64,000 nt of DNA from positions 5,799,501 through 5,863,500 of the forward strand of contig NZ_JAGINK010000001.1 of assembly GCF_017875955.1 (NCBI RefSeq), given 5' to 3'. Every line of letters begins with the position of its first letter. Position 1 is the first letter of the stretch. A program made the position numbers and the translations under genes. This DNA comes from Pseudomonas sp. BP8. Its GTDB lineage: Bacteria; Pseudomonadota; Gammaproteobacteria; Pseudomonadales; Pseudomonadaceae. This document shows, in pieces, positions 38,563-47,016 of the stretch. Under the pieces are notes generated by a model. It had not been told where the DNA came from, made no database searches, and was given only the letters and a program-made list of their open reading frames with translations.

Positions 38563-38706
38563 GGCGGTAATTCCTCTGTGATGGGTGAGAAGTGCTGTGC
38601 AGCTTAGCCTGCCGCACGGAATGGTTTTCTGGATTGGGGGCGCTTACGGCATGAAGCCTGACGCCCGATCTCTAGCCTGCCAGGATGACAGGACAAGCGG
38701 GCCGGA

Positions 38707-39297
38707 TCAGCCCAGCATCGCCCGCAACGCACGGCAGTCCGACACATGCCAGTCGACCAGCTCCGGCCAAGGATTATCCGGCAGGTTGACCAGCACCGTG
38801 CGCGCCCCGGCAGCCCGGCCGCAATCAAGGTCGAAGCGGTAATCGCCCACCATCACCAGTTCACTCGGCGCCACCGCCCAGGCCTGGGCAATTTTCAGCA
38901 GGCCATCGGGGCTGGGCTTGGGCGCTGCTTCGTCACGGCCCAGAACATCCTCGAGCGCAAAACAATCTGCCAGGCCAATCGCCTCCAGGGTGACATGCGC
39001 CAGCTCACGGGCATTCCGGGTCAGGATCCCCAGGCGGCAACCGCGCCCGGCCAACTCGCGAACCAATTCCACTGCGCCACTGGCTGGCGTCGAGGCCAGC
39101 GCCAGGTCGCGCTCGTGCTCCAGCAACCAGGCGTGCTTGGCCGCCGCTTCATCGGCCGGCAACGCCGCCAGGTGAGTGAGGATGTCGTCCTCGGCAGGGA
39201 TGCCCAAGGCCACGCGGATGGCGGCAAAGTCGTGCACGGCCACGGTCAACGTGCCGTCCATGTCGAACACCCAGTTGCGAATGGCAGAAAGGCTCAT
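38707..39297 (-). CDS. HAD-superfamily hydrolase (phosphatase-like)
   Basis: This 196-residue protein carries HAD motif I (F-D-M-D-G-T-L) at residues 10-16, motif II around L-T-R-N-A, and a late G-D-Y-R-F-D-L-D-C-G-R-A-A-G-A. It should be a cytoplasmic phosphatase of small molecules, related to the Gph/phosphoglycolate group. The start at 39297 overlaps the tesB stop (ATGA), so the two genes are probably coupled. A longer frame upstream lies inside tesB. The substrate is not predictable. Confidence 0.85.
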   Translation of the reverse strand: MSLSAIRNWVFDMDGTLTVAVHDFAAIRVALGIPAEDDILTHLAALPADEAAAKHAWLLEHERDLALASTPASGAVELVRELAGRGCRLGILTRNARELAHVTLEAIGLADCFALEDVLGRDEAAPKPSPDGLLKIAQAWAVAPSELVMVGDYRFDLDCGRAAGARTVLVNLPDNPWPELVDWHVSDCRALRAMLG

Positions 39298-40163
39298 GCC
39301 CAATCCTTGCGATGACGGATCAAGCCTTCCTGGGACGACGACGCCACCAGTTGCCCAGCCCGGTTGTAGATACTGCCCCGGCAGAAGCCACGGGCATTGC
39401 CGGCCCACGGGCTGTCGGTGGCATACAGCAGCCAGTCGTCGGCGCGCAGGTTTTGGTGGAACCACAGCGAGTGATCGAGGCTGGCGATCTGCATGTCTTT
39501 CATCCACACCGACTTGCCATGCGGCAGCAGCGAGGTGGTCAGCAGGCCGAAGTCGGAGGCATAGGCGAGCAGGTACTTGTGCAGCGCGGGGATGTCCGGC
39601 AGGTTGCCGTCGGCGCGGAACCAGGCGTACTTGACCGGATCACCCGGCTTGGGGTTGAACGGGTCGCGCTCGGTCACCGGGCGGATTTCGATCGGCTTGG
39701 CGCACAGCACCTTGTCGCGGATGCGCTCCGGCAGGTGGTCAGCCATGGCACTGGCCAGCTCGACTTCACTGGGCAGGTTCTCCGGCCCGACCACATCCGG
39801 CATCTGCGCCTGGTGCTCGAAGCCCTCCTCGTCGTACTGGAACGAGGCGCTGCAGGTGAAGATGGTGTGGCCCTTCTGGATCGCCGTCACCCGACGCGTG
39901 CTGAAGCTGCCGCCGTCGCGGACCCGGTCGACCGAGTACACCACTGGCAGGCTGGCATCGCCTGGGCGCAGGAAATAGCCGTGCAGCGAGTGCACATGGC
40001 GAGCGTCCTCGACCGTCTGGCTGGCCGCAGACAGCGACTGGCCGAGTACCTGGCCGCCGTACAGCTGGCGAAAGCCCAGGTCCTGACTGCGTCCGCGAAA
40101 CAGGTTTTCCTCGATCGCTTCAAGGCTCAACAGGTCGACCAGGTCGTCCAACACATGGCTCAT
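39294..40163 (-). CDS. tesB: Acyl-CoA thioesterase II
   Basis: This 289-residue double-hotdog thioesterase hydrolyses acyl-CoA to fatty acid and CoA. It has the TesB features R-G-R-S-Q-D-L-G-F-R-Q-L-Y-G-G-Q-V-L near the start and the C-terminal H-R-K-D-W-A end. The length matches E. coli TesB (286). The gene is followed directly by the HAD phosphatase gene with a 4-base overlap. Confidence 0.94.
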   Translation of the reverse strand: MSHVLDDLVDLLSLEAIEENLFRGRSQDLGFRQLYGGQVLGQSLSAASQTVEDARHVHSLHGYFLRPGDASLPVVYSVDRVRDGGSFSTRRVTAIQKGHTIFTCSASFQYDEEGFEHQAQMPDVVGPENLPSEVELASAMADHLPERIRDKVLCAKPIEIRPVTERDPFNPKPGDPVKYAWFRADGNLPDIPALHKYLLAYASDFGLLTTSLLPHGKSVWMKDMQIASLDHSLWFHQNLRADDWLLYATDSPWAGNARGFCRGSIYNRAGQLVASSSQEGLIRHRKDWA

Positions 40164-40259
40164 CGGGGGTTCTCCTTGCTAGGCATCACGGCGCTACAAC
40201 AGATTTTGAGAGGCAAGATGATACAGGGTTTGTCATCAGTCCCCCGCATGCACGGCCAT

Positions 40260-40829
40260 TCAGCCGCGCAGGGTTTCTTGCCAGTGGCTGCGGTCGATGC
40301 GGTACAGCACATGCCGGCGTAACGGGTGGCCGCTGGGCAGGCGCGGGTGCTCGAAGCTGCCCTCCTGGTCTTGGACCATGCCGATCGCCTGCATGACTTT
40401 CTGCGACGGCAGATTGCTCTCGGTAGTAAACGACACCACTTCATCCAGGCGCAATTGGGCGAAGGCACAACGCAGGCAGGTCCAGGCCGCCTCGCTGGCG
40501 AAACCCAGGCCCCAATGCCGCCGAGCCAGGCGCCAGCCAATCTCCACTGCTGGCGCAAACGGCGCATCGAAGTTGACGTTGAGCAGCCCGGTCATGCCGA
40601 TGAACGCGCCGCTGTCCTTGCGCTCCAGCGCCCACAGGCCGAAGCCGAACTCATTGAAATGACCACGAATGCGACCGATGAGGGCGGCGGCCTCAAGGCG
40701 CGTCAAGGGTGCCGGGAAGTAGCGCATCACCTGCGGATCGGCGCACAGGTTGGCGAACTCGGTCAGGTCGTCGTCGTGCCATTGGCGCAGCACCAGCCGG
40801 GCGCTTTCCAGTTGAAGGATGGGGGTCAT
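40260..40829 (-). CDS. GNAT acetyltransferase, RimJ/RimL-like
   Basis: This 189-residue acetyltransferase has an N-terminal L-E-S-A-R-L-V-L-R-Q-W segment and the acetyl-CoA site R-R-H-W-G-L-G-F-A-S-E-A at about 103-114, typical of the RimJ/RimL subfamily that acetylates protein N-termini or small amines. The start at 40829 is preferred: the extra upstream codons back to 40961 run through an untypical sequence. Target unknown. Confidence 0.82.
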   Translation of the reverse strand: MTPILQLESARLVLRQWHDDDLTEFANLCADPQVMRYFPAPLTRLEAAALIGRIRGHFNEFGFGLWALERKDSGAFIGMTGLLNVNFDAPFAPAVEIGWRLARRHWGLGFASEAAWTCLRCAFAQLRLDEVVSFTTESNLPSQKVMQAIGMVQDQEGSFEHPRLPSGHPLRRHVLYRIDRSHWQETLRG

Positions 40830-40959
40830 CGGGCGTGCTCCGGTTTCGCGGTCTGTCAGTCTATAGATTAGGCGCAGTTGGCTCCGCTGCGCGGCACGAC
40901 CATGGCGCGTGCCCACGCCAACTGGCAGTATCAGCACTGACCCTAGCCGCGATCCGACC

Positions 40960-41874
40960 ATGCCGTTGCCACTGATCTACCACGACGACTACAGCCCGGA
41001 CTTCCCCGCCGAGCACCGCTTTCCGATGGACAAGTTCCGCCTCCTGCGCGACCACCTGGTCGACAGCGGCCTGACCACGGACCAGGCGCTGCTGCGTCCA
41101 GAGATCTGCCCCAACGATATCCTCGCCCTGGCTCACGACCGCGGCTACATCGAGCGCTACCTGAGTGGCGACCTTTCCCGCGAGGACCAACGCCGCCTCG
41201 GCCTGCCCTGGAGCGAGGCGCTGGCGCGGCGTACCGTGCGGGCCGTGGGCGGCTCGCTGCTGACGGCGGAAATGGCCTTGCGCGACGGCATCGCCTGTCA
41301 CCTCGCAGGCGGCACCCATCACGCGCACTACGATCACCCGGCAGGCTTTTGCATCTTCAACGACCTGGCGGTGATCAGCCGTTATCTGCTCGAAGCCGGC
41401 CGGGTCCAGCGGGTGCTGATCTTCGATTGCGATGTGCACCAGGGCGACGGTACCGCGCGCATCCTCCACGACACGCCGGAGGCGATCACCGTCTCGCTGC
41501 ACTGCGAACAGAACTTCCCGGCGCGCAAGGCCGACAGCGACTGGGATATCCCCCTGCCACGGGGTATGGACGACACGGCTTACCTGCAGGTGGTCGACGA
41601 CGCCCTCAATTACCTGCTGCCGTTGTACCAGCCCGACCTGGTGCTGTACGACGCCGGCGTCGATGTGCACAAGGACGATGCCCTGGGCTACCTGCAGTTG
41701 ACCGATCAGGGCGTCGCCGCGCGCGACGAAAGCGTGCTGCGCCACTGCCTGGGGCGGGATATTCCGGTGATGGGCGTGATCGGTGGCGGCTACAGCAAAG
41801 ACCGCACGGCGCTGGCCAGGCGCCACGGCATCCTTCATCACAGCGCAGTAAAAGTCATCAGTTGTTCACAATGA
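40960..41874 (+). CDS. Histone deacetylase-family amidohydrolase
   Basis: This 304-residue zinc hydrolase of the arginase/deacetylase fold has the catalytic G-G-T-H-H-A-H-Y-D-H-P-A-G-F block at about 110-123, zinc ligands in D-C-D-V-H-Q-G-D-G-T-A, and a further D-A-G-V-D-V-H. Bacterial relatives deacetylate acetylpolyamines, acetoin-pathway proteins or other N-acetyl compounds. The ATG at 40960 gives the family start (MPLPLIYHDDY). Single gene, divergent from the acetyltransferase gene. Confidence 0.88.
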   Translation: MPLPLIYHDDYSPDFPAEHRFPMDKFRLLRDHLVDSGLTTDQALLRPEICPNDILALAHDRGYIERYLSGDLSREDQRRLGLPWSEALARRTVRAVGGSLLTAEMALRDGIACHLAGGTHHAHYDHPAGFCIFNDLAVISRYLLEAGRVQRVLIFDCDVHQGDGTARILHDTPEAITVSLHCEQNFPARKADSDWDIPLPRGMDDTAYLQVVDDALNYLLPLYQPDLVLYDAGVDVHKDDALGYLQLTDQGVAARDESVLRHCLGRDIPVMGVIGGGYSKDRTALARRHGILHHSAVKVISCSQ

Positions 41875-42870
41875 CTGTGGAACCGCCTGTGGATAACCTG
41901 AGTGAAAGACGCTGCAGCCCTTTGACTGCATGACGTGCAGCCTGCTGATCATTTTTTGAACAGTGCTTCGACACTACGCCCTAGGGTAGAATGCCGGCTC
42001 TTTTGTCCACAGCCTGCCGCCCGCCATGCCAGATCAACGCCCCGCTTGCCCTCCCCTCGTCGCCGTGATCGGTGCTGGCCCCGCCGGGCTGATGGCCGCC
42101 GAGGCCTTGGCTGCGGCCGGTGTCGCGGTGCAGGTGTTCGACGCCATGCCCTCGGTTGGGCGCAAGTTTCTCCTGGCTGGCGTCGGCGGCATGAACATCA
42201 CCCACTCCGAGCCTTACCCGGCCTTCGTCGGCCGCTACAGCGAGCGGCGCGACGAGATCGACGCGCTGCTGCGCGACTTTGATGCCGACGCGCTGCGCCA
42301 GTGGATTCATGGCCTGGGCATCGAGACCTTTGTCGGCAGTTCTGGCCGGGTGTTTCCGCGCGACATGAAAGCTGCGCCGCTGCTGCGCGCCTGGCTCAAG
42401 CGCCTGCGTGACAGCGGGGTAGTTATCCACACCCGCCATCGTTGGCTGGGCTGGAAGGCTGACGGCGCCTTGCGGCTGGGTTATCCACAGGGTGAACTGA
42501 GCCTGCAGGCCGATGCCGTGGTGTTGGCCTTGGGTGGAGGCAGTTGGGCGCGGCTGGGTTCAGACGGCGCCTGGCTGCCGCTGCTGGCCGAGCGGGCTGT
42601 GGATATCTCGCCGCTGCAACCGAGCAACTGTGGCTTTGAAGTCGAAGGCTGGAGCGCGCTGCTGGTCAGCAAGTTCGCCGGCTCACCGCTGAAGAACATT
42701 GCCCTCGGCGTACCGGGCAGCGCCGTGCGCAAAGGCGAGTTCATCCTCACCGCGCAGGGGGTTGAAGGCAGCCTGGTGTATGCCTGGTCGGCCGAGCTGC
42801 GTGAGGCCATCAACCGCGACGGCCGCGCCACGCTGTTACTGGACCTGTTGCCGGATCGGCCTGTGGACAA
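41862..42870. other. Cluster of DnaA-box-like sequences
   Basis: Perfect TTATCCACA-type boxes lie at 41888-41896, 42423-42431 and 42481-42489. Single-mismatch versions lie at 42003-42011, 42598-42606 and 42862-42870; a two-mismatch TTGTTCACA is at 41862-41870. They span the gap before and the first two thirds of the flavoprotein gene. Only one other perfect box was noticed in the window (54344-54352). Binding is unproven; see findings. Confidence 0.4.
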
Positions 42871-43270
42871 CATTGCTCAGGCGCTGGCCAAGCCGCGTGG
42901 TTCGCGCTCGATGGCCAAGCACCTGCACAGTCAGTTGGGCATCGATGGGGTGAAGGCGGCGTTGCTGCGGGAATTGACTGATCAGGCCACCTTCGCTGAT
43001 CCGCAGGCGCTGGCAGCGGCAATCAAGGCCTTGCCGATCGAGCTGGTGCGCACCCGTCCGCTGGATGAGGCGATCAGCAGTGCCGGTGGGGTGCGCTTTG
43101 CCGGGTTGGATCAGGGCTTGATGCTGCGGCAGTTGCCGGGGGTGTTCTGCGCCGGTGAGATGCTCGACTGGGAGGCGCCGACCGGGGGGTATTTGCTGAC
43201 GGCGTGTTTTGCCAGCGGCTTGCGCGCAGGGCGGGCAGCGGCGGATTGGTTGGCCAATAACGCCAGGTAA
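42026..43270 (+). CDS. FAD-dependent oxidoreductase, TIGR03862/HI0933-like flavoprotein
   Basis: This 414-residue flavoprotein has the dinucleotide motif I-G-A-G-P-A-G-L-M-A-A at residues 15-25, G-V-G-G-M-N-I-T-H-S (52-61), and a C-terminal FAD segment with G-V-F-C-A-G-E-M-L-D-W-E-A-P-T-G-G-Y. This is the HI0933 type of flavoprotein (BaiN/RdsA-like); the reaction in Pseudomonas is unknown. The ATG at 42026 lies 25 bases after the TTTGTCCACAG sequence. Confidence 0.86.
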   Translation: MPDQRPACPPLVAVIGAGPAGLMAAEALAAAGVAVQVFDAMPSVGRKFLLAGVGGMNITHSEPYPAFVGRYSERRDEIDALLRDFDADALRQWIHGLGIETFVGSSGRVFPRDMKAAPLLRAWLKRLRDSGVVIHTRHRWLGWKADGALRLGYPQGELSLQADAVVLALGGGSWARLGSDGAWLPLLAERAVDISPLQPSNCGFEVEGWSALLVSKFAGSPLKNIALGVPGSAVRKGEFILTAQGVEGSLVYAWSAELREAINRDGRATLLLDLLPDRPVDNIAQALAKPRGSRSMAKHLHSQLGIDGVKAALLRELTDQATFADPQALAAAIKALPIELVRTRPLDEAISSAGGVRFAGLDQGLMLRQLPGVFCAGEMLDWEAPTGGYLLTACFASGLRAGRAAADWLANNAR

Positions 43271-43331
43271 AGTGCTGGGGCTGCTCCCATAATGTCCGCG
43301 CTTACCCTGTAAATAGCGCCATACACGATCT

Positions 43332-43375
43332 CTGTGGGAGCGGCCTTGTGTCGCGAAAGGGCCGCAAAGCGGCCC
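43332..43375. repeat. Second-type dispersed repeat with hairpin
   Basis: GTGGGAGCGGCCTTGTGTCG followed by CGAAAGGGCCGC-AAA-GCGGCCC. The same design occurs at 45321-45362. It lies between the ends of two convergent genes and may act as a bidirectional terminator. Confidence 0.8.
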
Positions 43376-43382
43376 AAGGATC

Positions 43383-44714
43383 TCAAGGCTTGCGCTTGCG
43401 CGGCCCGCCATTGAAGCTCGGCACCTTGCGCACCGCCTTGACGGCCGGCTTCGAATCGCCAGCCTCACTGCTGTCCATCCACTTGCCCAAGCCACGCTTG
43501 GCGCTATTTTCCTTGGGCTTCTTCGGTTTTTTCGGCTTCTTGATCACCTGCCCACTGGCATCGGTCATCGGTACCCGATGCTCAGGGATGAAGTCCGGCT
43601 CTTCATGACGCGGCAAGGTCTGCCGAATCAAGGTCTCGATCGCCGAGAGCATCTGCACTTCATCCGCACACACCAGCGAGATCGCCTCGCCCTTGTTCCC
43701 CGCCCGACCGGTACGGCCAATCCGGTGCACATAGTCTTCGGCCACGATCGGCATATCGAGGTTGACCACCAACGGCAGGTCATCGATGTCCAGCCCGCGC
43801 GCGGCGACATCGGTCGCCACCAATACCTGGATCTCGCGGGCCTTGAAGGTGTCCAGCGCGCGCTGACGGGTCGCCTGCGGACGATCGCCATGGATGCCAT
43901 CGGCGTTGACGCCTTCGCTCAGCAGCCGCTCGACCAACTGATCGACACCGTTACGGGTCTTGGCGAACACCAGCACCTGGGTCCAGCGTTGCTTGCGCAG
44001 CAAGTAGCAGAACAGGTCGGCCTTGCGCTTCTTGTCGACCGGCACCAACCACTGCTTGACCGTGCTCGCTGCTGCGTTGCGCGGGCTGACTTCGATGCTC
44101 AGCGGGTCATTCAGGGCGAGACCTGCGAGCAGGCGGATCTGCTCGGAGAAGGTCGCCGAGAACAGCAGCGTCTGGCGCTTGCGCGGCAGTGCGGCGTACA
44201 CCGACTGCAGTTCTTCGGCAAAGCCCAGGTCGAGCATGCGGTCGGCTTCGTCGAGCACGAGGATCTGCACCTGGCCGAACTTGACCGCCTTCTGCCGGAA
44301 CAAATCGAGCAAGCGACCGGGGGTAGCCACCAACAGGTCGACGCCGCGACGCAGGCGCATCATCTGCGGGTTGATGCTGACGCCGCCGTACACCGCATAG
44401 GTGGAGAGCGGCAGGTTTTCGGCGTATTCCTGGATATTGCCATGCACCTGCTCGGCCAGCTCGCGGGTCGGCACCAGGACCAGGGCGCGGATCGAATTGC
44501 TCGCGACCTTCTCCCCTTCCAAGGCCAGCCGCTGCAACACCGGCAGGGCGAAACCTGCGGTCTTGCCGGTGCCGGTCTGGGCGGCGGCCATCAGGTCGCG
44601 GCCGGCCAGCACAGCAGGGATGGCCTGGGCCTGGACTGGGGTCGGGGTGGAGTAGTCGCGCTGCTGCAAAGTGCGCAGCAGCGGTTCGATCAGGCCGAGT
44701 TTGGCGAAATTCAT
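43383..44714 (-). CDS. rhlE: DEAD-box RNA helicase, RhlE-like
   Basis: This 443-residue ATP-dependent RNA helicase has the motifs A-Q-T-G-T-G-K-T (I), P-T-R-E-L-A-E-Q (Ia), D-E-A-D (II), S-A-T (III), and H-R-I-G-R-T-G-R-A-G (VI). The C-terminal tail (about 375-443) is basic and Lys/Pro-rich, including K-K-P-K-K-P-K-K-P-K, likely RNA-binding. RhlE-type helicases help in ribosome assembly and RNA decay. Pseudomonads carry several RhlE-like paralogues, so rhlE is a group name here. Confidence 0.9.
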   Translation of the reverse strand: MNFAKLGLIEPLLRTLQQRDYSTPTPVQAQAIPAVLAGRDLMAAAQTGTGKTAGFALPVLQRLALEGEKVASNSIRALVLVPTRELAEQVHGNIQEYAENLPLSTYAVYGGVSINPQMMRLRRGVDLLVATPGRLLDLFRQKAVKFGQVQILVLDEADRMLDLGFAEELQSVYAALPRKRQTLLFSATFSEQIRLLAGLALNDPLSIEVSPRNAAASTVKQWLVPVDKKRKADLFCYLLRKQRWTQVLVFAKTRNGVDQLVERLLSEGVNADGIHGDRPQATRQRALDTFKAREIQVLVATDVAARGLDIDDLPLVVNLDMPIVAEDYVHRIGRTGRAGNKGEAISLVCADEVQMLSAIETLIRQTLPRHEEPDFIPEHRVPMTDASGQVIKKPKKPKKPKENSAKRGLGKWMDSSEAGDSKPAVKAVRKVPSFNGGPRKRKP

Positions 44715-44794
44715 GGCAATACCGTCAGGGGGGTTCAGCGAAGGCGGCAGTTTACCGCAACACCCCGCCTCACTTGCACTTTAAAGGGGCGACA

Positions 44795-45274
44795 TCAATG
44801 GCGCAGGAGCAACTGCCCTTCAATCGGCACGTAGTGAGTAGCGGCGCGAATCAGCGACAGCGCGGTCAGCCCCGGCGTGCCATACACCACAGCCTCGATC
44901 CCGTAACGCTGGATCGCCCGCTCCAGCAACAAGTCGAAATCGCCATCGCCAGAGGCCAGCACCACCTGGTCGACCCGGCTCGCCGCCTCGATCACATCGA
45001 GGGTGATGCCCACATCCCAGTCACCCTTGGCCGAGCCATCGGCGCGCTGGATGTAGGGTTTCAGGCGTACCTCAAACCCCAGGTTGCGCAAGATCTGCTG
45101 AAACTGCTGCTGCTTGCTGTCGCCACGATCGATTGCATACGCCACCGCCTCGACAATCTGCCCCTGGCGGCTGACTTCAGCCCAGAGCGCGGCATAGTTG
45201 AAGTGACAACCGTGGGCCTGGCGAACGGTGTAGTAAAGGTTCTGCACGTCGGCGAACAGCGCGATTTTCTTCAC
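44795..45274 (-). CDS. NYN-domain protein (LabA/DUF88-like PIN-fold nuclease candidate)
   Basis: This 159-residue protein has an acidic PIN/NYN pattern: L-F-A-D-V-Q-N-L at residues 6-13, K-G-D-W-D-V-G near 86-92 and S-G-D-G-D-F near 113-118, giving the expected metal-binding Asp residues. NYN domains act on RNA or DNA. A GTG start at 45274 is used because the sequence before it, back to an ATG at 45343, does not resemble the family and contains a repeat. Function in Pseudomonas unknown. Confidence 0.78.
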   Translation of the reverse strand: MKKIALFADVQNLYYTVRQAHGCHFNYAALWAEVSRQGQIVEAVAYAIDRGDSKQQQFQQILRNLGFEVRLKPYIQRADGSAKGDWDVGITLDVIEAASRVDQVVLASGDGDFDLLLERAIQRYGIEAVVYGTPGLTALSLIRAATHYVPIEGQLLLRH

Positions 45275-45320
45275 TACAGGGCCTCTATCGACTGGTTGGA
45301 CAGCACAAGGCCGCTCGTTT

Positions 45321-45362
45321 GTGGGAGCGGCCTTGTGTCGCAAAAGGGGCGCAGCGCGCCCC
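45321..45362. repeat. Second-type dispersed repeat with hairpin
   Basis: GTGGGAGCGGCCTTGTGTCG followed by GGGGCGC-AG-CGCGCCCC. It lies between two leftward genes and is a copy of the type at 43332-43375. Confidence 0.8.
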
Positions 45363-45390
45363 CAGAATGCCCAGCAGTATGCCAGAGCCC

Positions 45391-46143
45391 TCAGACGAAG
45401 GTGTCGTCGTCCGAGAAGAAGCCGCCATCGTCGCTGCCGTAATCGCTGTCGGCATAGCCACCCTGGTCGGCACCGTAGCCATTGTCGGCAACCTGCGACT
45501 GCCCGCCCTGATCATTCCAGCCGCCGCTGTCACTGGCTGGCGCGGGCTCTTCCTTGATCACCTCGACCACTTCCTCAGGCTGGGAATGATGGTTGAACAG
45601 GCTGCTGATGCCCTGCGCCAGCATCACCCCGCCGGCGACCCCGGCAGCAGTTTGCAGGGCGCCGCCGAGGAAGCTCGGAGCGCCGCCACGCGCAGGCGCT
45701 GCGTTGAAAGCGGACTGTTGCTGTTGTGGCGCGGCGTAGCCGGGCGCTGATGGCTCGCGCCAGCCTCCACCGGAGGCGACCGGGCGCTGCTGTTGCGGCT
45801 GAGCTGCCGGTGCCGCGCTGCGTGCAGGAGCGCCACCACCGCCGCCACCGCCGAAGATGCTCGACAAGAAGCCCCCGCCACTGTTGCCCTCGCGCGGCGC
45901 CTGAGCCTGGGCACGGGCTTGCTGCAGCTCGTTCTGCAACTGCTTGTTCTGCTCGTCGAGGCGCTTGAGCGCGGCTTCCTGGACCAGGATTGCCTGGGCC
46001 ATGTAGTACGGCGCGGCCGGCTGCTGGCGCAGGTGTCCCTCGATGCACGCCTGCGCCTGGGCATCGCGCGGCTGGCTAGGGTCTTCGGCTTGCTTGATGC
46101 GACCGAACAGGCCGTCGATCAGGGTTTGTTCTTCAGTGTTCAT
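45391..46143 (-). CDS. DUF2076 family protein
   Basis: This 250-residue protein has an N-terminal helical segment (1-80; M-N-T-E-E-Q-T-L-I-D-G-L-F-G-R-I start). Gly- and Gln/Pro-rich stretches follow, then one hydrophobic segment (A-A-G-V-A-G-G-V-M-L-A near 165-176) and a very acidic Gly/Asp/Tyr-rich tail. DUF2076 proteins are periplasmic or envelope-associated by family notes, but the role is unknown. The low complexity makes the opposite strand look open. Single gene. Confidence 0.82.
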   Translation of the reverse strand: MNTEEQTLIDGLFGRIKQAEDPSQPRDAQAQACIEGHLRQQPAAPYYMAQAILVQEAALKRLDEQNKQLQNELQQARAQAQAPREGNSGGGFLSSIFGGGGGGGAPARSAAPAAQPQQQRPVASGGGWREPSAPGYAAPQQQQSAFNAAPARGGAPSFLGGALQTAAGVAGGVMLAQGISSLFNHHSQPEEVVEVIKEEPAPASDSGGWNDQGGQSQVADNGYGADQGGYADSDYGSDDGGFFSDDDTFV

Positions 46144-46298
46144 GGGCTACCTCATGCGCCAAACGGGACATCGGACAGTGTCAAAGATGGGGTGCATGAG
46201 GACGCGATTCAATCAGCAGGGGCGTGAAACTTTTTTCAGCTGGGGCCCGACTGGGCTAAAGTTACCGCCCTGCTTTTACTGCCATGCGATGTTGACTG

Positions 46299-46955
46299 AT
46301 GAATCCGCTGAGCGTTCTGCGCGACTCCCTGTACTTTTTCCGCCGGCACCTGCCGAACATCGTCCAGCTGTGCCTGCCACTGGTCGTGCTCGAGGCGCTG
46401 CTCACCCAGCTGGTGTACCGCCAACTGGGTGAGCAGGCTTCGCCAGCCTACGGCATGCTGATCAGCCTGTTGCTGTATCCGCTGTACAGCGCGGCGCTGA
46501 TCCTCTACCTCGACACCCGCACCAGCGGCCAGGAGATCCGCAAGCGCGACCTGTTCGCCCGGGCTGTGCAACTGTGGCCACCGCTGGCCTTGCTGATCAT
46601 GATCAGCACCCTGTTGATCATGGCCGGCCTGGCGCTGTTCGTATTCCCCGGCATCTGGATCATGATCAACCTGGTGTTCGCCGAGTACCTGCTGGTGCTG
46701 CGCGGCATGCCGCTGATGTTGGCGATGCGCGAAAGCGCGCGGATGACCACCGGCCACTTCATGCGCATCCTGGTCTGCGTGTTCGTCTCGCTGGCACCGG
46801 CGTGGCTGGTGGACGGTCTGCTGATCATGGCCTTCCCGCAGCCCGAGCCAGGCATCCAGTTGCTCATGGACAGCCTGAGCGGCTTGCTGCAGCTGTTCAG
46901 CAGCGTGGTGCTGTTCCGGATCTTCATGCTGCTTGAAGCCGACGCTGGCGCTTGA
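46299..46955 (+). CDS. YciC-like integral membrane protein
   Basis: This 218-residue protein has about five to six predicted membrane helices. It begins M-N-P-L-S-V-L-R-D-S-L-Y-F-F-R-R-H and has M-R-E-S-A-R-M-T-T-G-H near 144-154, as in the YciC family. The family is uncharacterised. It is followed 61 bases later by the EEP-family nuclease gene, and the two could be cotranscribed. Confidence 0.75.
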   Translation: MNPLSVLRDSLYFFRRHLPNIVQLCLPLVVLEALLTQLVYRQLGEQASPAYGMLISLLLYPLYSAALILYLDTRTSGQEIRKRDLFARAVQLWPPLALLIMISTLLIMAGLALFVFPGIWIMINLVFAEYLLVLRGMPLMLAMRESARMTTGHFMRILVCVFVSLAPAWLVDGLLIMAFPQPEPGIQLLMDSLSGLLQLFSSVVLFRIFMLLEADAGA

Positions 46956-47016
46956 GCTGGCCTGGCGACGAACGGCTCGGTTATGCTGAGGCGACCTGCA
47001 CCGACAAGCCGAGCCG

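Noticed and set aside
41875-42025. Possible replication origin because of DnaA-box-like sites
   Set aside because: No dnaA, rpmH, gidA or parAB gene is nearby and there is no AT-rich unwinding region. Reported only as a box cluster.
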